From Dysosmobacter segnis (GTDB lineage: Bacteria > Bacillota > Clostridia > Oscillospirales > Oscillospiraceae): a stretch of DNA of 64,000 bases. A program made the translations under genes and the position numbers. Shown piece by piece: positions 1 through 8,253 of the stretch (positions are counted from its first letter, which is position 1; each line of letters starts with the position of its first letter). The notes under the pieces are model-generated. The model saw only the letters and a program-made list of their open reading frames with translations, was not told where the DNA came from and ran no database searches. The stretch spans positions 1 through 64,000 of the forward strand of contig NZ_JACOQI010000002.1 of NCBI RefSeq assembly GCF_014297285.1. The letters are read 5' to 3'.

Positions 1-101
1 TTCGTCGTTTTTATGCCGTCTCGGAATTTGCCCCGTGCGGGCAGAATATCCCCTCGACGGGTACACACGCCACCCCAGCCCCTAACCGCGCACACAGCGG
101 C

Positions 102-1202
102 TCACACGCCGAAACACGGGGCGTTCTCACCGCCTGAGACATCGGCAGGGTCGATAGGGTCAACAGCTTGGGTACCCTGTGCATCGTCACTTTCGGCACG
201 GCGCAGCTCAATGAGCCGCTTTCCGTTGCTGCGGCGCACCACGGCAGAAATGCCGATTTTGCTTAGTGCGGTAACGCTTTGCAGGATCAGGCGAGATACC
301 TTCTTCGGCGTGATGCCCTCGCTGCCCGCAGGGTCGATCTGCGCGGACAGCTCCGTGGGAGTGCCGATAAATTCCGCACGGTCACGCATCAACTCAGAGA
401 GAAGAATGACGATCCGGCCGCCCAGCAGCTCCGGCTGCGTCCGGCTGTCCGACACCAGCTCCCACACATTTTCCGCGTTGCGCTCCAGCGTCAGCTCCCG
501 GTACTCGATGTCGCGCCCGATGCAGGAGAGCTTTGCCTTGCCGCTGCCGCGCCTGTCCTCAATGAGCGTAAAGCTGGAATCCACCGCGCCGCTGATGGCT
601 GTTGTGCCGGAGATGCGGCTGAACACATCATCGGCAAGCTCCTTTCGCAGATGGTGGATCAGCAGGATGGCGATGCCGTGGGCATCCGCAATACGCTTCA
701 GTGTGGAGAGGTCACGGTAGTCATTTGCATAGGTGTTGTCATAACCGGCGCCGCGGATCATTTGCAGCGTGTCGATGATGACCAGCACCGTGTCGGGGTG
801 TTCAGAGAGGAACGCGCAGAGCTGTTCCTCCAGACCCTTGCCAAGGGTGTCGCTGTTGGTGGAGAAGTGGACACTGGCGGGAGCGTCCTCCGTGATCTCG
901 AACAGGCGGTTCTGGATGCGGAGGGTGGAGTCCTCCAAGCAGAGGTAGAGCGTGGTGCCCTGCTTCACACCCATGCCCCAGACGGCTTCGCCCTTCGCCA
1001 CCGTGACGGCCAGCCACAGCGCCAGCCATGATTTTCCCACCTTGGGTGAGCCTGCGAGGATGTGCAGTCCCTGAGACAGCAACGTATCCACCACAAAGTT
1101 CAGCGGTGTGAGCGGCTGACTCATTAACGTTTCACCGTCGATGGTCAGCAATCTGTTTTCTTTTTTCAATTTTGAATCCTCCTTAAAAAATATTGCTCCC
1201 AT
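102..1202 (-). CDS. RepA/DnaB-like AAA ATPase (AAA_25 helicase)
   Basis: A 366-residue P-loop ATPase of the RepA/AAA_25 replicative-helicase type carried by plasmids and integrated elements. Visible motifs are Walker A GSPKVGKS at residues 51-58, a Walker B strand VIID near 141-144, a sensor-like LLIHHLRK near 185, and GTTAISGAVDSS after it. The C-terminal third is less conserved and probably helical or DNA-binding. It is transcribed divergently from the DUF6076 gene that starts at 1360. The first ATG is at 1202, but ATG further in (residue 27, MSQPLTP) could also be the start. The role in element replication is inferred from the family. Confidence 0.75.
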   Translation of the reverse strand: MGAIFFKEDSKLKKENRLLTIDGETLMSQPLTPLNFVVDTLLSQGLHILAGSPKVGKSWLALWLAVTVAKGEAVWGMGVKQGTTLYLCLEDSTLRIQNRLFEITEDAPASVHFSTNSDTLGKGLEEQLCAFLSEHPDTVLVIIDTLQMIRGAGYDNTYANDYRDLSTLKRIADAHGIAILLIHHLRKELADDVFSRISGTTAISGAVDSSFTLIEDRRGSGKAKLSCIGRDIEYRELTLERNAENVWELVSDSRTQPELLGGRIVILLSELMRDRAEFIGTPTELSAQIDPAGSEGITPKKVSRLILQSVTALSKIGISAVVRRSNGKRLIELRRAESDDAQGTQAVDPIDPADVSGGENAPCFGV

Positions 1203-1224
1203 CGGAACGATAAGAGCGAAAAAA

Positions 1225-1270
1225 GCAGAGGGGAGTTACCACGGAACGGCACGTGGTTTCTTCCCTCTGC
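1225..1270. repeat. Long imperfect inverted repeat in divergent intergenic region
   Basis: Two 18-bp arms (1225-1242 and 1253-1270, outer part GCAGAGGG/CCCTCTGC) with three mismatches lie between the divergent helicase and DUF6076 genes. It could form a hairpin in either transcript or be an operator. Its function is unknown. Confidence 0.55.
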
Positions 1271-1359
1271 TTGTATTGTGGAGGAATTCATGCTATGCTG
1301 AGAAAAAGAGCGGACAAATTAAAAATCACGTAGGACAATTTTTGTGGAGGAGGATACAC

Positions 1360-1980
1360 ATGGGAGGCAGCGTCATTTTCTACACCTATGGCAGCACCTT
1401 GGAGCTGAACGGCCAGCAGTTGACCGCCGGTATGCTGACCGCCGACCTGTTGAATCTATCTCCGGACGAATACATGCGCCTGAAAAAGCGTATGACACAG
1501 ATCACCGATCTTGCGGAAGAATATGAGCGGAAGCGGGACATAGCGCTTTGGTGGAAGCTGAATGAGAAGATGGATGCGCTCTGCCAGAAACTGCGCCGGT
1601 ATCAGGTGTTCCGCCTGCTGCTGGACGAAGACGAGGACGCTTTCTTCTCTGCCATACGGGAGATCACGGAGCAATTCAGCGTATTTCCCACAGAGGATCA
1701 AGCACCGACAGCGGAAGTGCAAAAGAGACAGCTTGAGCGCGTGGCAAATCAATTCTCCCAGCGCGACGAATATGCTCCCCTCGACCTGTTCCATCCGAGT
1801 GAGGCAGATTTGGAAGATGGGATGGCTTTTTACTATGAGATGCTCCGCGCCTTCGGTCCCACCAAGGGTGCATGGCGTGACTACCAAAAGCGTCTTGACC
1901 GCTATGCACTGTACCTCCATGACATCCGCGCCTTCAACGAGACCATTCAGAATTTTATCCGGTTTGGCTTAACCGTCTTT
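1360..1980 (+). pseudogene. DUF6076 protein, 5' half (split by ICE-A)
   Basis: The N-terminal ~207 codons of a DUF6076-type mobile-element protein, starting at ATG 1360 after a strong GGAGGAGG site at 1345-1352. The frame runs through FNETIQNFIRFGLTVF and then enters ICE-A DNA, where it stops at 2031 after about 17 foreign codons. The matching C-terminal half, with its zinc-binding cysteines, lies 22 kb away at 24021-24710 on the same strand. Together they would make about 437 residues. Function is unknown; a related gene sits at 47216-48166. Confidence 0.75.
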
Positions 1981-1994
1981 GACAAAGGTATAAT
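1979..1994 (+). repeat. ICE-A left terminal inverted repeat
   Basis: TTGACAAAGGTATAAT at the left junction is inverted relative to 24011-24026, matching 14 of 16 bases. In a circle the two copies would abut around TTG and make a symmetrical attP, as expected for a serine recombinase. Confidence 0.65.
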
Positions 1995-2014
1995 AATAAA
2001 TCACAACAAAAACC

Positions 2015-2027
2015 GAGCCAACCTACA
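2015..2027 (-). repeat. Subterminal 13-bp repeat, left copy
   Basis: On the minus strand this reads TGTAGGTTGGCTC, identical to 22476-22488 on the plus strand in the recombinase leader. It may be a binding site shared by the two ends of ICE-A. Confidence 0.45.
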
Positions 2028-2030
2028 CTA

Positions 2031-2069
2031 AAACGCCACTTTTTGTATCAACAAAAGGGGCGTTTTTTT
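2031..2069 (+). terminator. Rho-independent terminator at ICE-A left end
   Basis: AACGCC and GGCGTT form a stem extended by TTTTTGT/ACAAAAG pairing and followed by seven T residues. It would stop transcription entering the element from the target gene. Confidence 0.75.
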
Positions 2070-2138
2070 CATGGCTCGACAGGGAAAGGAGTGGTATCAA
2101 TCAAAAATTAAAAATGGAAAGGGGGAATATTTTTCGCT

Positions 2139-2166
2139 GGCCGGGCCGTATGGTCTGGCCTTTTTT
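2139..2166 (+). terminator. Terminator or attenuator upstream of parB
   Basis: GGCCGGGCC and GGTCTGGCC pair (two G-U pairs) around a GTAT loop and are followed by TTTTTT, 26 bases before the parB start. It would insulate parB or attenuate its leader. Confidence 0.6.
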
Positions 2167-2192
2167 CATGCCACAAAAAAGGAGGTTAGCGA

Positions 2193-3608
2193 ATGGCAGA
2201 TGAAACATTGAACAAGGGCCCGGAGGGAGAAAAGCTCCCGGAGTCCCCAGCCCCGGATGGGCCCGGCGCACCGCCCGCGCCGGAACAGGCCGAACAGATG
2301 ACGCTCCCCGGTATGGGCGAGGGCGGCCCTGCTCCGTCTGGTAAGGTCATCAACCTGTCGGATGTGCGGGGTGATGATGATAAGGGCGGCAAGGCTCCCG
2401 CCGTTGAAGCGGAAAAGCCGGAAAAGCGCCGGGGCCGTCCGCCAAAGGAACAGGCGGAGCCGAAGTCTCCAAAAGCGGAAAAGACGGCCAAGCCCCGCGC
2501 AGGCCGCCCACCCAAGGGGGACAAGGCGGCCCGCGCCGAGGCTCAGCCGTCCACGCGAGACAAAGTGTCCCAAAGTAAAAAGAAAACCCCGGAAAAGGGC
2601 TCCGGCGGGATGGGCCCGCCCAAGTCTCCGCCAAAGGGCAAGGCCGGGCCCGTCAAAGCTGCGGCGGCCCCTGTCCCGGAGATCAACCTGCCGCCTACAC
2701 CAGCCGAGCCGCCCCGCCCGGTTGAGGAGGGCAAGGTTGTCTATTTGAAATTGTCCGAGCTCCATGCGTTCCACACGTTCCGGGAGCATCCCTACAAGGT
2801 GCAGGACGATAAGGCGATGGATGACCTGGTGGGGACGATCAAGGAGCATGGCGTTATGACCCCCGCCACCGTCCGCCCGGAAAAGGACGGCCAGGGCTAT
2901 GAGATCATCGCGGGCCACCGCCGTCATCATGGCAGTGAACGGGCCGGGCTGGATGAAATGCCCTGTATTGTCCGCAACATGACGGACTTTGAAGCCGTCC
3001 GGGAAATGCGGAACAGCAACAAACAGCGCGGGGAGCCCCTCCCCAGCGAGTTGGCCCGCCTGCTGGATTTGGAGGTGGAGGCTATCAAGCACCAGGGGGC
3101 CCGCCCCGGCAACAGCCAGGAGGAGCAGGCCCTGGGGAAACGCTCTGTTGAGATTGTGGGTGCGGATCACGATATGAACTATAAAAAAGTCATGCGTTAT
3201 ATCCGGCTTAATTCTCTTGTCCCGGAGCTCCTGGATATGACGGACGCCAAAAAGCTGGGCTTTATGCCTGCGGTGGAGCTGTCCTATATCCGCCCGGAAA
3301 ACCAGCGATTGATCGCTGTTTCCATTGAGGGGGAGCAGTCCTCCCCCTCGGTCAACCAGGCCAAGCGGCTCCGGGAGCTTGACAAGGAGGGCAAGCTCAA
3401 CGGCGATGTGATTGACGGGATTTTGAGTGAAGAAAAGAAGGAGGATCGCGGCGTGATTATTTCAACATCTGAACTGTCGAAGTATTTTGGCAAGGAGGTC
3501 ACTCCCGCCAAAATGAAAGAACAGATTATGGCCCTGCTGGACGACTGGAAAGAGAAACAGCCGCCCGAACTGGCAAAGCCGGAGAAAAAGAACACTCTGG
3601 AAAAGTAA
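2193..3608 (+). CDS. ParB-like DNA-binding protein with AT-hook tail (ICE-A)
   Basis: A 471-residue ParB/Spo0J-family protein starting at ATG 2193 after AAGGAGG. Residues 1-180 are a Pro/Lys-rich, probably disordered arm with two AT-hook-like RGRPPK/AGRPPK motifs near 80 and 106. The ParB N-terminal domain follows at about 185-300, with the GHRRH box near 240, then a helical HTH region and a C-terminal domain. It heads the transfer gene cluster. One copy of the ICE-A palindrome lies in frame in the arm. It is the most likely reader of the dispersed palindromes, acting in partition or KorB-like repression; that link is inference. Confidence 0.85.
   Translation: MADETLNKGPEGEKLPESPAPDGPGAPPAPEQAEQMTLPGMGEGGPAPSGKVINLSDVRGDDDKGGKAPAVEAEKPEKRRGRPPKEQAEPKSPKAEKTAKPRAGRPPKGDKAARAEAQPSTRDKVSQSKKKTPEKGSGGMGPPKSPPKGKAGPVKAAAAPVPEINLPPTPAEPPRPVEEGKVVYLKLSELHAFHTFREHPYKVQDDKAMDDLVGTIKEHGVMTPATVRPEKDGQGYEIIAGHRRHHGSERAGLDEMPCIVRNMTDFEAVREMRNSNKQRGEPLPSELARLLDLEVEAIKHQGARPGNSQEEQALGKRSVEIVGADHDMNYKKVMRYIRLNSLVPELLDMTDAKKLGFMPAVELSYIRPENQRLIAVSIEGEQSSPSVNQAKRLRELDKEGKLNGDVIDGILSEEKKEDRGVIISTSELSKYFGKEVTPAKMKEQIMALLDDWKEKQPPELAKPEKKNTLEK
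2557..2576 (+). repeat. ICE-A palindrome copy 1 (inside parB)
   Basis: GAGACAAAGTGTCCCAAAGT, read in frame as RDKVSQS within the disordered arm of ParB. Confidence 0.8.
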
Positions 3609-3618
3609 CGGGGCTTTG

Positions 3619-3643
3619 CTTCGAGACACTTTGTCCCAAGGTG
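3619..3643 (-). repeat. ICE-A palindrome copy 2
   Basis: Lies 10 bases after the parB stop, with core GAGACACTTTGTCCC (CTT orientation). The rest of the 3609-3905 gap holds GC-rich inverted sequence and no convincing gene. Confidence 0.8.
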
Positions 3644-3905
3644 CCGGGCCCCGGAAAAGCAGGGCTCTGTGGTGATATATCCCCCGTCGCCGGGGATAAA
3701 AAAGCACAGTCGGAGGTGGGCTGTCAAGGGGGCGGAACGCCCCGCCGCTTGCGGTGGCTTGCCCTTGACGGCCTGCCCCGGCTGTGCTATCTCCGGCCAC
3801 GCGGCGGGGGTATATCCTCCAGAGCCGCTCCCTTTCCCTGGATAGGGAAAGGGCGGGGGGATAGGGTTGACCCGGCCCAACAATTCAGTTACGGAGGTTT
3901 TGACG

Positions 3906-4247
3906 ATGAAACGACCCCTTGCTTATATTACCGCCGCATGGTGCGGCGATGACGATGACAATATGGAACGGGCGGCGCGGTACTGCCGCATCGTGTACGA
4001 GGCGGGCTTTTCGCCTGTCTGCCCCGCGCTGTATCTGCCCCTGTTTCTCAATGATGCGGTGCCGGAGGAGCACAAGAACGGCATCGACATGGCCCGCGAC
4101 CTGCTCCGGCGTTCCCGTGTGCTGGTGGTGTGCGGCCACTCTATCACCGAGGCGATGAAAAATGATATTGCGGTGGCCCAGCGGCTGGGGATCACAGCGA
4201 CCACCCTGGACGGCATTTTGACGGTCAAGGGCCAGGGCCGCCACTAA
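3906..4247 (+). CDS. DUF7768/DUF4406-like protein (ICE-A)
   Basis: A 113-residue protein starting at ATG 3906 behind GGAGG (MKRPLAYITAAW). The pattern of an N-terminal strand, a central FLNDAVPEEHK segment and VLVVCG, with a Rossmann-like nucleoside 2-deoxyribosyltransferase look, matches the DUF7768/DUF4406 family often encoded next to the transfer genes of Tn1549-type elements. Its role there is unknown; nucleotide or nucleoside binding is only suggested by the fold. It sits between parB and pcfB in the same direction, flanked by palindrome copies 2 and 3. Confidence 0.65.
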   Translation: MKRPLAYITAAWCGDDDDNMERAARYCRIVYEAGFSPVCPALYLPLFLNDAVPEEHKNGIDMARDLLRRSRVLVVCGHSITEAMKNDIAVAQRLGITATTLDGILTVKGQGRH

Positions 4248-4271
4248 CGCGCCGGGCCCAGAGAACGGCGG

Positions 4272-4298
4272 CACTTGGAGACACTTTGTCCCAAGGTG
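4272..4298 (-). repeat. ICE-A palindrome copy 3
   Basis: Intergenic between the DUF7768-like gene and pcfB, with core GAGACACTTTGTCCC. Confidence 0.8.
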
Positions 4299-4321
4299 CG
4301 CCGGGGAAAGGAGGGATATAG

Positions 4322-4798
4322 CTGGTTGACGAGGATGTTTCCAGACGTACCATAGCACTATCCATAAAGGCCAGCAAGCTGACGGCGCGGGTGCTGGCCC
4401 AGGCGCTCCAAGCGGCGGGCCGCAAAATTGCAAAGACCCGCCGGGAGCACCAGACGCCCCACGGCAGGCAAACGGTGCGCCAGCTCATGGCCCACGGAGC
4501 CGCCACAAACAGCATTGAAATTGAAGCTCCCCGGCAGTTTGACCGGGTGGCCCGCCGCTTCAATGTGGATTATGCCTTTTATAAAACCGGGCCGGACAAA
4601 TACCTGCTGTTTTTCAAAAGCGGCCAGGCGGACGCGGTGACAGCTTGCTTTTCTGAATACTCCAAACGCCTGTTGAAGCGTTCCAAGTCCAGCCGTGTCC
4701 CCATCCGGGAACAGCTCAAACGGGCTGAGGATCAGCTTGCAAAGGAAAAGCCCCGGAAGAAAGAACGAGTAAAGGAGGCGGCCCGTGAGGACAGATAA
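4322..4798 (+). CDS. pcfB: PcfB-family protein, apparent CTG start
   Basis: A 158-residue PcfB/DUF3801-like relaxosome accessory protein, encoded directly before VirD4 as in other Gram-positive elements. The sequence conserved in the family (VDEDVSRRTIALSIKASKL) begins just after a CTG at 4322, six bases after GGAGG (4310-4314), and an in-frame TAG precedes it at 4319. The first canonical start, GTG 4391, would remove 23 residues of this region. Either CTG is used weakly or the start has been lost by mutation. It overlaps virD4 by 14 bases, so translation is probably coupled. Confidence 0.7.
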   Translation: MVDEDVSRRTIALSIKASKLTARVLAQALQAAGRKIAKTRREHQTPHGRQTVRQLMAHGAATNSIEIEAPRQFDRVARRFNVDYAFYKTGPDKYLLFFKSGQADAVTACFSEYSKRLLKRSKSSRVPIREQLKRAEDQLAKEKPRKKERVKEAAREDR

Positions 4799-6620
4799 AC
4801 TCAAAAAGTATTTGATACCTAACATCCCCTATCTGTTTATCCTGTGGGCCTGTCTGAAACTGGGGACGGCCTACCGGCTGGCGGCGGGTGCGGATGTTGC
4901 TCATAAGCTCATGGGGCTGGGCCAGACCATTGGCCCGGCCTTTGCCGACTTTGCGCCGGGGCTTGCTCCCTTTGACTGGCTCGTTGGCATTGTGGGCGCG
5001 GCGGCGTTCCGTCTGCTGATCTACACGAAAAGCAAAAACGCCAAAAAGTACCGCCGGGATGAGGAGTATGGCTCCGCCCGCTTTGGAACGGAAAAGGATA
5101 TAAAGCCCTTTGTCGATCCCAAGTTTGAGAATAATGTCATTCTCACCGGGACGGAATTTCTTACCATGAACACGCGCCCGAAAAATCCGGCCAACGCCCG
5201 GAACTTGAATTGCTGTGTCATCGGCTCGTCCGGCTCCGGCAAAACCCGGTTTTGGCTCACGCCCCAGCTTCTCCAGGCTCATTCCTCTTTCGTGGTGGTT
5301 GATCCCAAGGGCGGGGTGCTCTCCCAGGTAGGCCGCTTTTTACAGCGGCGGGGGTATAAGATCAAGATTTTTAACAGCATTGATTTTTCTAAATCCATGC
5401 ACTATAACCCGCTGGCCTATCTCAAAAACGAGGCGGACATTCTCAAATTTGTGGATACGCTCATAGCCAACACAAAGGGGGACGGCAAGGAGGGCGATCC
5501 GTTCTGGACAAAATCGGAAACGCTTTTGTATTGCGCCCTGCTGTCCTATATCATTTTCGAGGGCCCCGCCGAGGATCGGAACATGAATACGCTGGTGGAT
5601 ATGATTTCCGGCATGGAGGTCAAGGAGGATGATGAAAACTTCCTAAACACCGTGGACTATATGTTTAAGGGCCTGGAAAAACGCAAGCCGAATTGCTTTG
5701 CTGTCAAGCAATACAAAAAATACAAGCTGGCCAGCGGCAAAACCGCAAAAAGCATTTTGATTTCCTGCGGAGCTCGTCTGGCTCCGTTTGACATCCCCCA
5801 GCTCCGGGAAATTATGAGTTATGACGAGCTGGAGCTTGACCGCATCGGAGATCGGAAAACGGCGGTTTTCTTTACTATTTCCGATACCACGCCCACCTAT
5901 AACTTTATTGTGGCCCTGGCCTTTTCGCAGATGTTTAATCTTCTTTGCGAGAGGGCGGACAACGTACACGGGGGCCGTCTGCCCCATCATGTGCGGGTGC
6001 TGTGGGACGAGGCGGCCAACACGGGCCAGGTGCCAAACCTGGAAAAGCTGGTGGCGGTGATCCGCTCCCGCGAGGTGAGCCTGTGCCTGTTCTATCAGCA
6101 GTTGGCACAATGCAAGGCCATCTATGATAAGCACGCGGAGACCATTCTCGGAAATATGGACAGCGTGATCTTCCTGGGTGGCCGGGAGGCCAGCACAATC
6201 AAGGAAATTTCCGAGAACTGGCTGGGAAAGGCCACAATCTCCATGCAGACCGAGGGCCGCTCCCGCGGCCAGTCGGAAAGCTACAACCAGAATACCCTGC
6301 GGCTGGGCCGGGAACTGATGACCCCCAGCGAACTGGCGACCATGCCGGGCGACAAGTGCATTTTGCAGTTGCGGGGCCTGCCCCCGTTTTTCTCGCCCAA
6401 ATACGATTTGAAGCAGCATCCCAACTATAAGCAAACGGCGGAAGCCGATAAAAAGAAAAACGCCTTTGACCTTGATAAACTCATAAACCGCCGCAGGCGG
6501 CCTGGGCTGAACGAGGCTTGTGAGGTGTACAAGGTGGCCGTGTCGGAAACTTCGCTCACAGACGAGGACGAGGACATCCTCAACTATGACGATGTGGACG
6601 ATCCGGACGCTTTTGTATAA
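4785..6620 (+). CDS. virD4: VirD4/TcpA-type coupling ATPase
   Basis: A 611-residue type IV coupling protein that brings the relaxase-DNA complex to the conjugation channel at the inner membrane. GTG 4785 follows AAAGGAGG. Two hydrophobic segments lie in the first 85 residues, then Walker A GSSGSGKT near 147, the DPKG box near 174, Walker B VLWDEAANTG near 405 and a TraG/VirD4 C-terminal part. An acidic tail ends the protein. It overlaps pcfB and is followed by palindrome copy 4 and a terminator-like hairpin. Confidence 0.92.
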   Translation: MRTDKLKKYLIPNIPYLFILWACLKLGTAYRLAAGADVAHKLMGLGQTIGPAFADFAPGLAPFDWLVGIVGAAAFRLLIYTKSKNAKKYRRDEEYGSARFGTEKDIKPFVDPKFENNVILTGTEFLTMNTRPKNPANARNLNCCVIGSSGSGKTRFWLTPQLLQAHSSFVVVDPKGGVLSQVGRFLQRRGYKIKIFNSIDFSKSMHYNPLAYLKNEADILKFVDTLIANTKGDGKEGDPFWTKSETLLYCALLSYIIFEGPAEDRNMNTLVDMISGMEVKEDDENFLNTVDYMFKGLEKRKPNCFAVKQYKKYKLASGKTAKSILISCGARLAPFDIPQLREIMSYDELELDRIGDRKTAVFFTISDTTPTYNFIVALAFSQMFNLLCERADNVHGGRLPHHVRVLWDEAANTGQVPNLEKLVAVIRSREVSLCLFYQQLAQCKAIYDKHAETILGNMDSVIFLGGREASTIKEISENWLGKATISMQTEGRSRGQSESYNQNTLRLGRELMTPSELATMPGDKCILQLRGLPPFFSPKYDLKQHPNYKQTAEADKKKNAFDLDKLINRRRRPGLNEACEVYKVAVSETSLTDEDEDILNYDDVDDPDAFV

Positions 6621-6626
6621 ATATCG

Positions 6627-6651
6627 CTTCGGGACAAAGTGTCCCGAAGTG
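6627..6651 (+). repeat. ICE-A palindrome copy 4
   Basis: Begins 6 bases after the virD4 stop and has a perfect core GGGACAAAGTGTCCC with 11-base arms. Confidence 0.85.
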
Positions 6652-6658
6652 GCAACCT

Positions 6659-6682
6659 GCCGCCAGGAATGGCGGCTTTTTT
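6659..6682 (+). terminator. Terminator-like hairpin between virD4 and the Maff2 gene
   Basis: GCCGCC-aggaat-GGCGGC followed by TTTTTT. It lies inside the transfer gene run, so it would reduce or regulate downstream expression unless antitermination occurs. Confidence 0.65.
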
Positions 6683-6719
6683 CATGGCCGGGGCATCTCC
6701 CCGGAGAAAAGGAGGCTCT

Positions 6720-6932
6720 ATGCAGTTTTTCGCATCTGCTATCGACACTTTACAGACCCTTGTTGTGGCCCTCGGCGCTGGCCTGGGCGTGTGGGGCGTA
6801 GTCAATCTGCTGGAGGGTTACGGTTCAGACAATCCGGGCTCCAAAAGCCAGGGCATGAAACAGCTCATGGCGGGCGGCGGCATCATCCTGCTGGGCACAA
6901 CGCTGATCCCCCTGCTCTCTGGCCTGTTTTAA
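6720..6932 (+). CDS. Maff2-family small membrane protein
   Basis: 70 residues from ATG 6720, with AAGGAGG at 6709-6715. Two hydrophobic segments (about residues 7-27 and 45-68) are joined by a short polar loop with GYGSDNPGSKSQG. This is the Maff2 type of mobile-element protein, found beside the VirB6-like gene in CTn elements. Its size and two-helix form resemble VirB2/pilin-like subunits, but that role is inference. Confidence 0.75.
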   Translation: MQFFASAIDTLQTLVVALGAGLGVWGVVNLLEGYGSDNPGSKSQGMKQLMAGGGIILLGTTLIPLLSGLF

Positions 6933-6943
6933 GGTAGCGGCTT

Positions 6944-7810
6944 ATGGATTTTCTCACCGACTGGCTCACGGATTGGCTCAAGGAGCTTTTAATCAGCGGG
7001 ATCATGGGGAACCTTTCGGGGCTCTTTGATAACGTAAACGCCCAAGTCGGAGAGATTGCGGTACAAGTGGGAACAACCCCGGCGGCATGGCACGCCGGGG
7101 TGTTCTCCCTGATCCGCCAGCTTTCCGAAACGGTAATTTTGCCGATTGCCGGAATGGTGCTGACCTTTGTTGCGACCTATGAACTGATCCAGATGCTTTT
7201 GGAAAAAAACAATATGCACGAGTTTGATGTGGCGAATATCTACAAATGGATGTTCAAAACGTCCTGTGCCATCCTTATTCTGTCAAACACATTCAATATC
7301 GTAATGGCCGTGTTTGACGTGTCCCAGAGCGTGATTGCACAATCGGCGGGGCTGATCCAGGGTTCCACGGACATTACGCCGGATATGCTGACCCAGCTTG
7401 AAACGACGCTGGAGGGTATGGATTTAGGGCCGCTGTTGGGCCTGTGGCTCCAGTCCTCCATTATCGGCGTTACCATGTGGGCGCTGAATATCATTATTTT
7501 CGTGCTGGTCTATGGCCGCATGATTGAAATATATCTGCTCACCAGCCTGTCCCCCATCCCTGTGGCGACCCTTGCCAACCGGGAATTGGGACACACGGGC
7601 CAGAACTATCTGCGCTCGCTGTTCGCCGTGGGATTCCAGGGGATGCTCATTCTGGTGTGCGTGGCAATTTACGCGGTGCTTGTCCAGGGGATCGCCACAG
7701 GCGGAGATCCCATCGGGGCGATATGGGGCACCGTTGGCTATACGGTATTGCTTTGCTATATGCTGTTCAAAACGGGCAGTATCTCCCAGCGCATTTTCGG
7801 CGCGCATTAG
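6944..7810 (+). CDS. VirB6/TrbL-like conjugation membrane protein
   Basis: 288 residues with about six hydrophobic segments, starting 11 bases after the Maff2 stop. An amphipathic N-terminus (WLTDWLKELLISGIMGNL) is followed by long transmembrane helices near 65-90, 105-130, 165-215 and 230-280. This matches the TrbL/VirB6-type component of clostridial CTn transfer modules, thought to form the inner-membrane channel. Confidence 0.8.
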   Translation: MDFLTDWLTDWLKELLISGIMGNLSGLFDNVNAQVGEIAVQVGTTPAAWHAGVFSLIRQLSETVILPIAGMVLTFVATYELIQMLLEKNNMHEFDVANIYKWMFKTSCAILILSNTFNIVMAVFDVSQSVIAQSAGLIQGSTDITPDMLTQLETTLEGMDLGPLLGLWLQSSIIGVTMWALNIIIFVLVYGRMIEIYLLTSLSPIPVATLANRELGHTGQNYLRSLFAVGFQGMLILVCVAIYAVLVQGIATGGDPIGAIWGTVGYTVLLCYMLFKTGSISQRIFGAH

Positions 7811-7823
7811 AGGGGAGGCGCGT

Positions 7824-8251
7824 ATGGCAGAACATTCAACCTTGGGACAAAATGTCCCGAAGTCCCCGGCTCCCCCGGAGGGGCTGTTCCTTATGGACGG
7901 CATCGAGGGCCTGCGCTCCCTGCCCCAACACTCGGTTGATATGCTCTTGACCGATCCGCCCTATGGCACGACCCGCAACTTTTGGGATGTGCCCCTGCCG
8001 CTCCCGGAGCTTTGGGAGGCGGTGCGCTGGGCGGTCAAGCCGGAGGGTGCGGTGCTGTTCTTTGCTCAATGCCCCTATGATAAGGTGTTGGGGGCCTCCA
8101 ATGCGCGGGCTCCGGCACAACTGCCGTGGCCGCCGTCAACACGGGCCGCCGCTTTATCTGCTTTGAAACCGCCCCGGCCTTTTACGCCCCGGCCACGGAG
8201 CGCATCCGGCTGGCGCAGGCGGCTGCGGAGGCCGGGGAGAAAGGAGTCTGA
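7824..8251 (+). pseudogene. Adenine-specific DNA methyltransferase with internal deletion
   Basis: The start at ATG 7824 gives a normal beta-class methylase N-terminus with TDPPYGTTRNFWD and a following VLFFAQCPYDKVLGASN. The next bases read, in another frame, CAGSGTTAVAAVNTGRRF, which is the AdoMet-binding motif and C-terminus, ending at TGA 8249-8251. The middle (target-recognition region) is missing and the frame shifts at about 8100. The product is therefore probably inactive. Palindrome copy 5 lies in frame near the start. The next methylase gene follows at once. Confidence 0.75.
7841..7863 (+). repeat. ICE-A palindrome copy 5 (inside methylase remnant)
   Basis: Core GGGACAAAATGTCCC, one mismatch in the spacer; in frame it gives LGQNVPKS. 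Confidence 0.75.
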
Positions 8252-8253
8252 CT

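Noticed and set aside
1..101. Possible gene end at the left edge
   Set aside because: No frame in the first 101 bases looks like protein with support on either strand; nothing is called there.
1979..1994. TTGACA and TATAAT close together at the ICE-A left end
   Set aside because: Only 4 bases separate the two boxes, far from the usual 17; the likeness is better explained by the terminal inverted repeat.
2166..3170. Long minus-strand ORF (334 aa) opposite parB
   Set aside because: The plus strand encodes a clear ParB; GC-rich coding DNA keeps the other frames open by chance, and the minus product is Leu/Gly/Arg-rich without domains.
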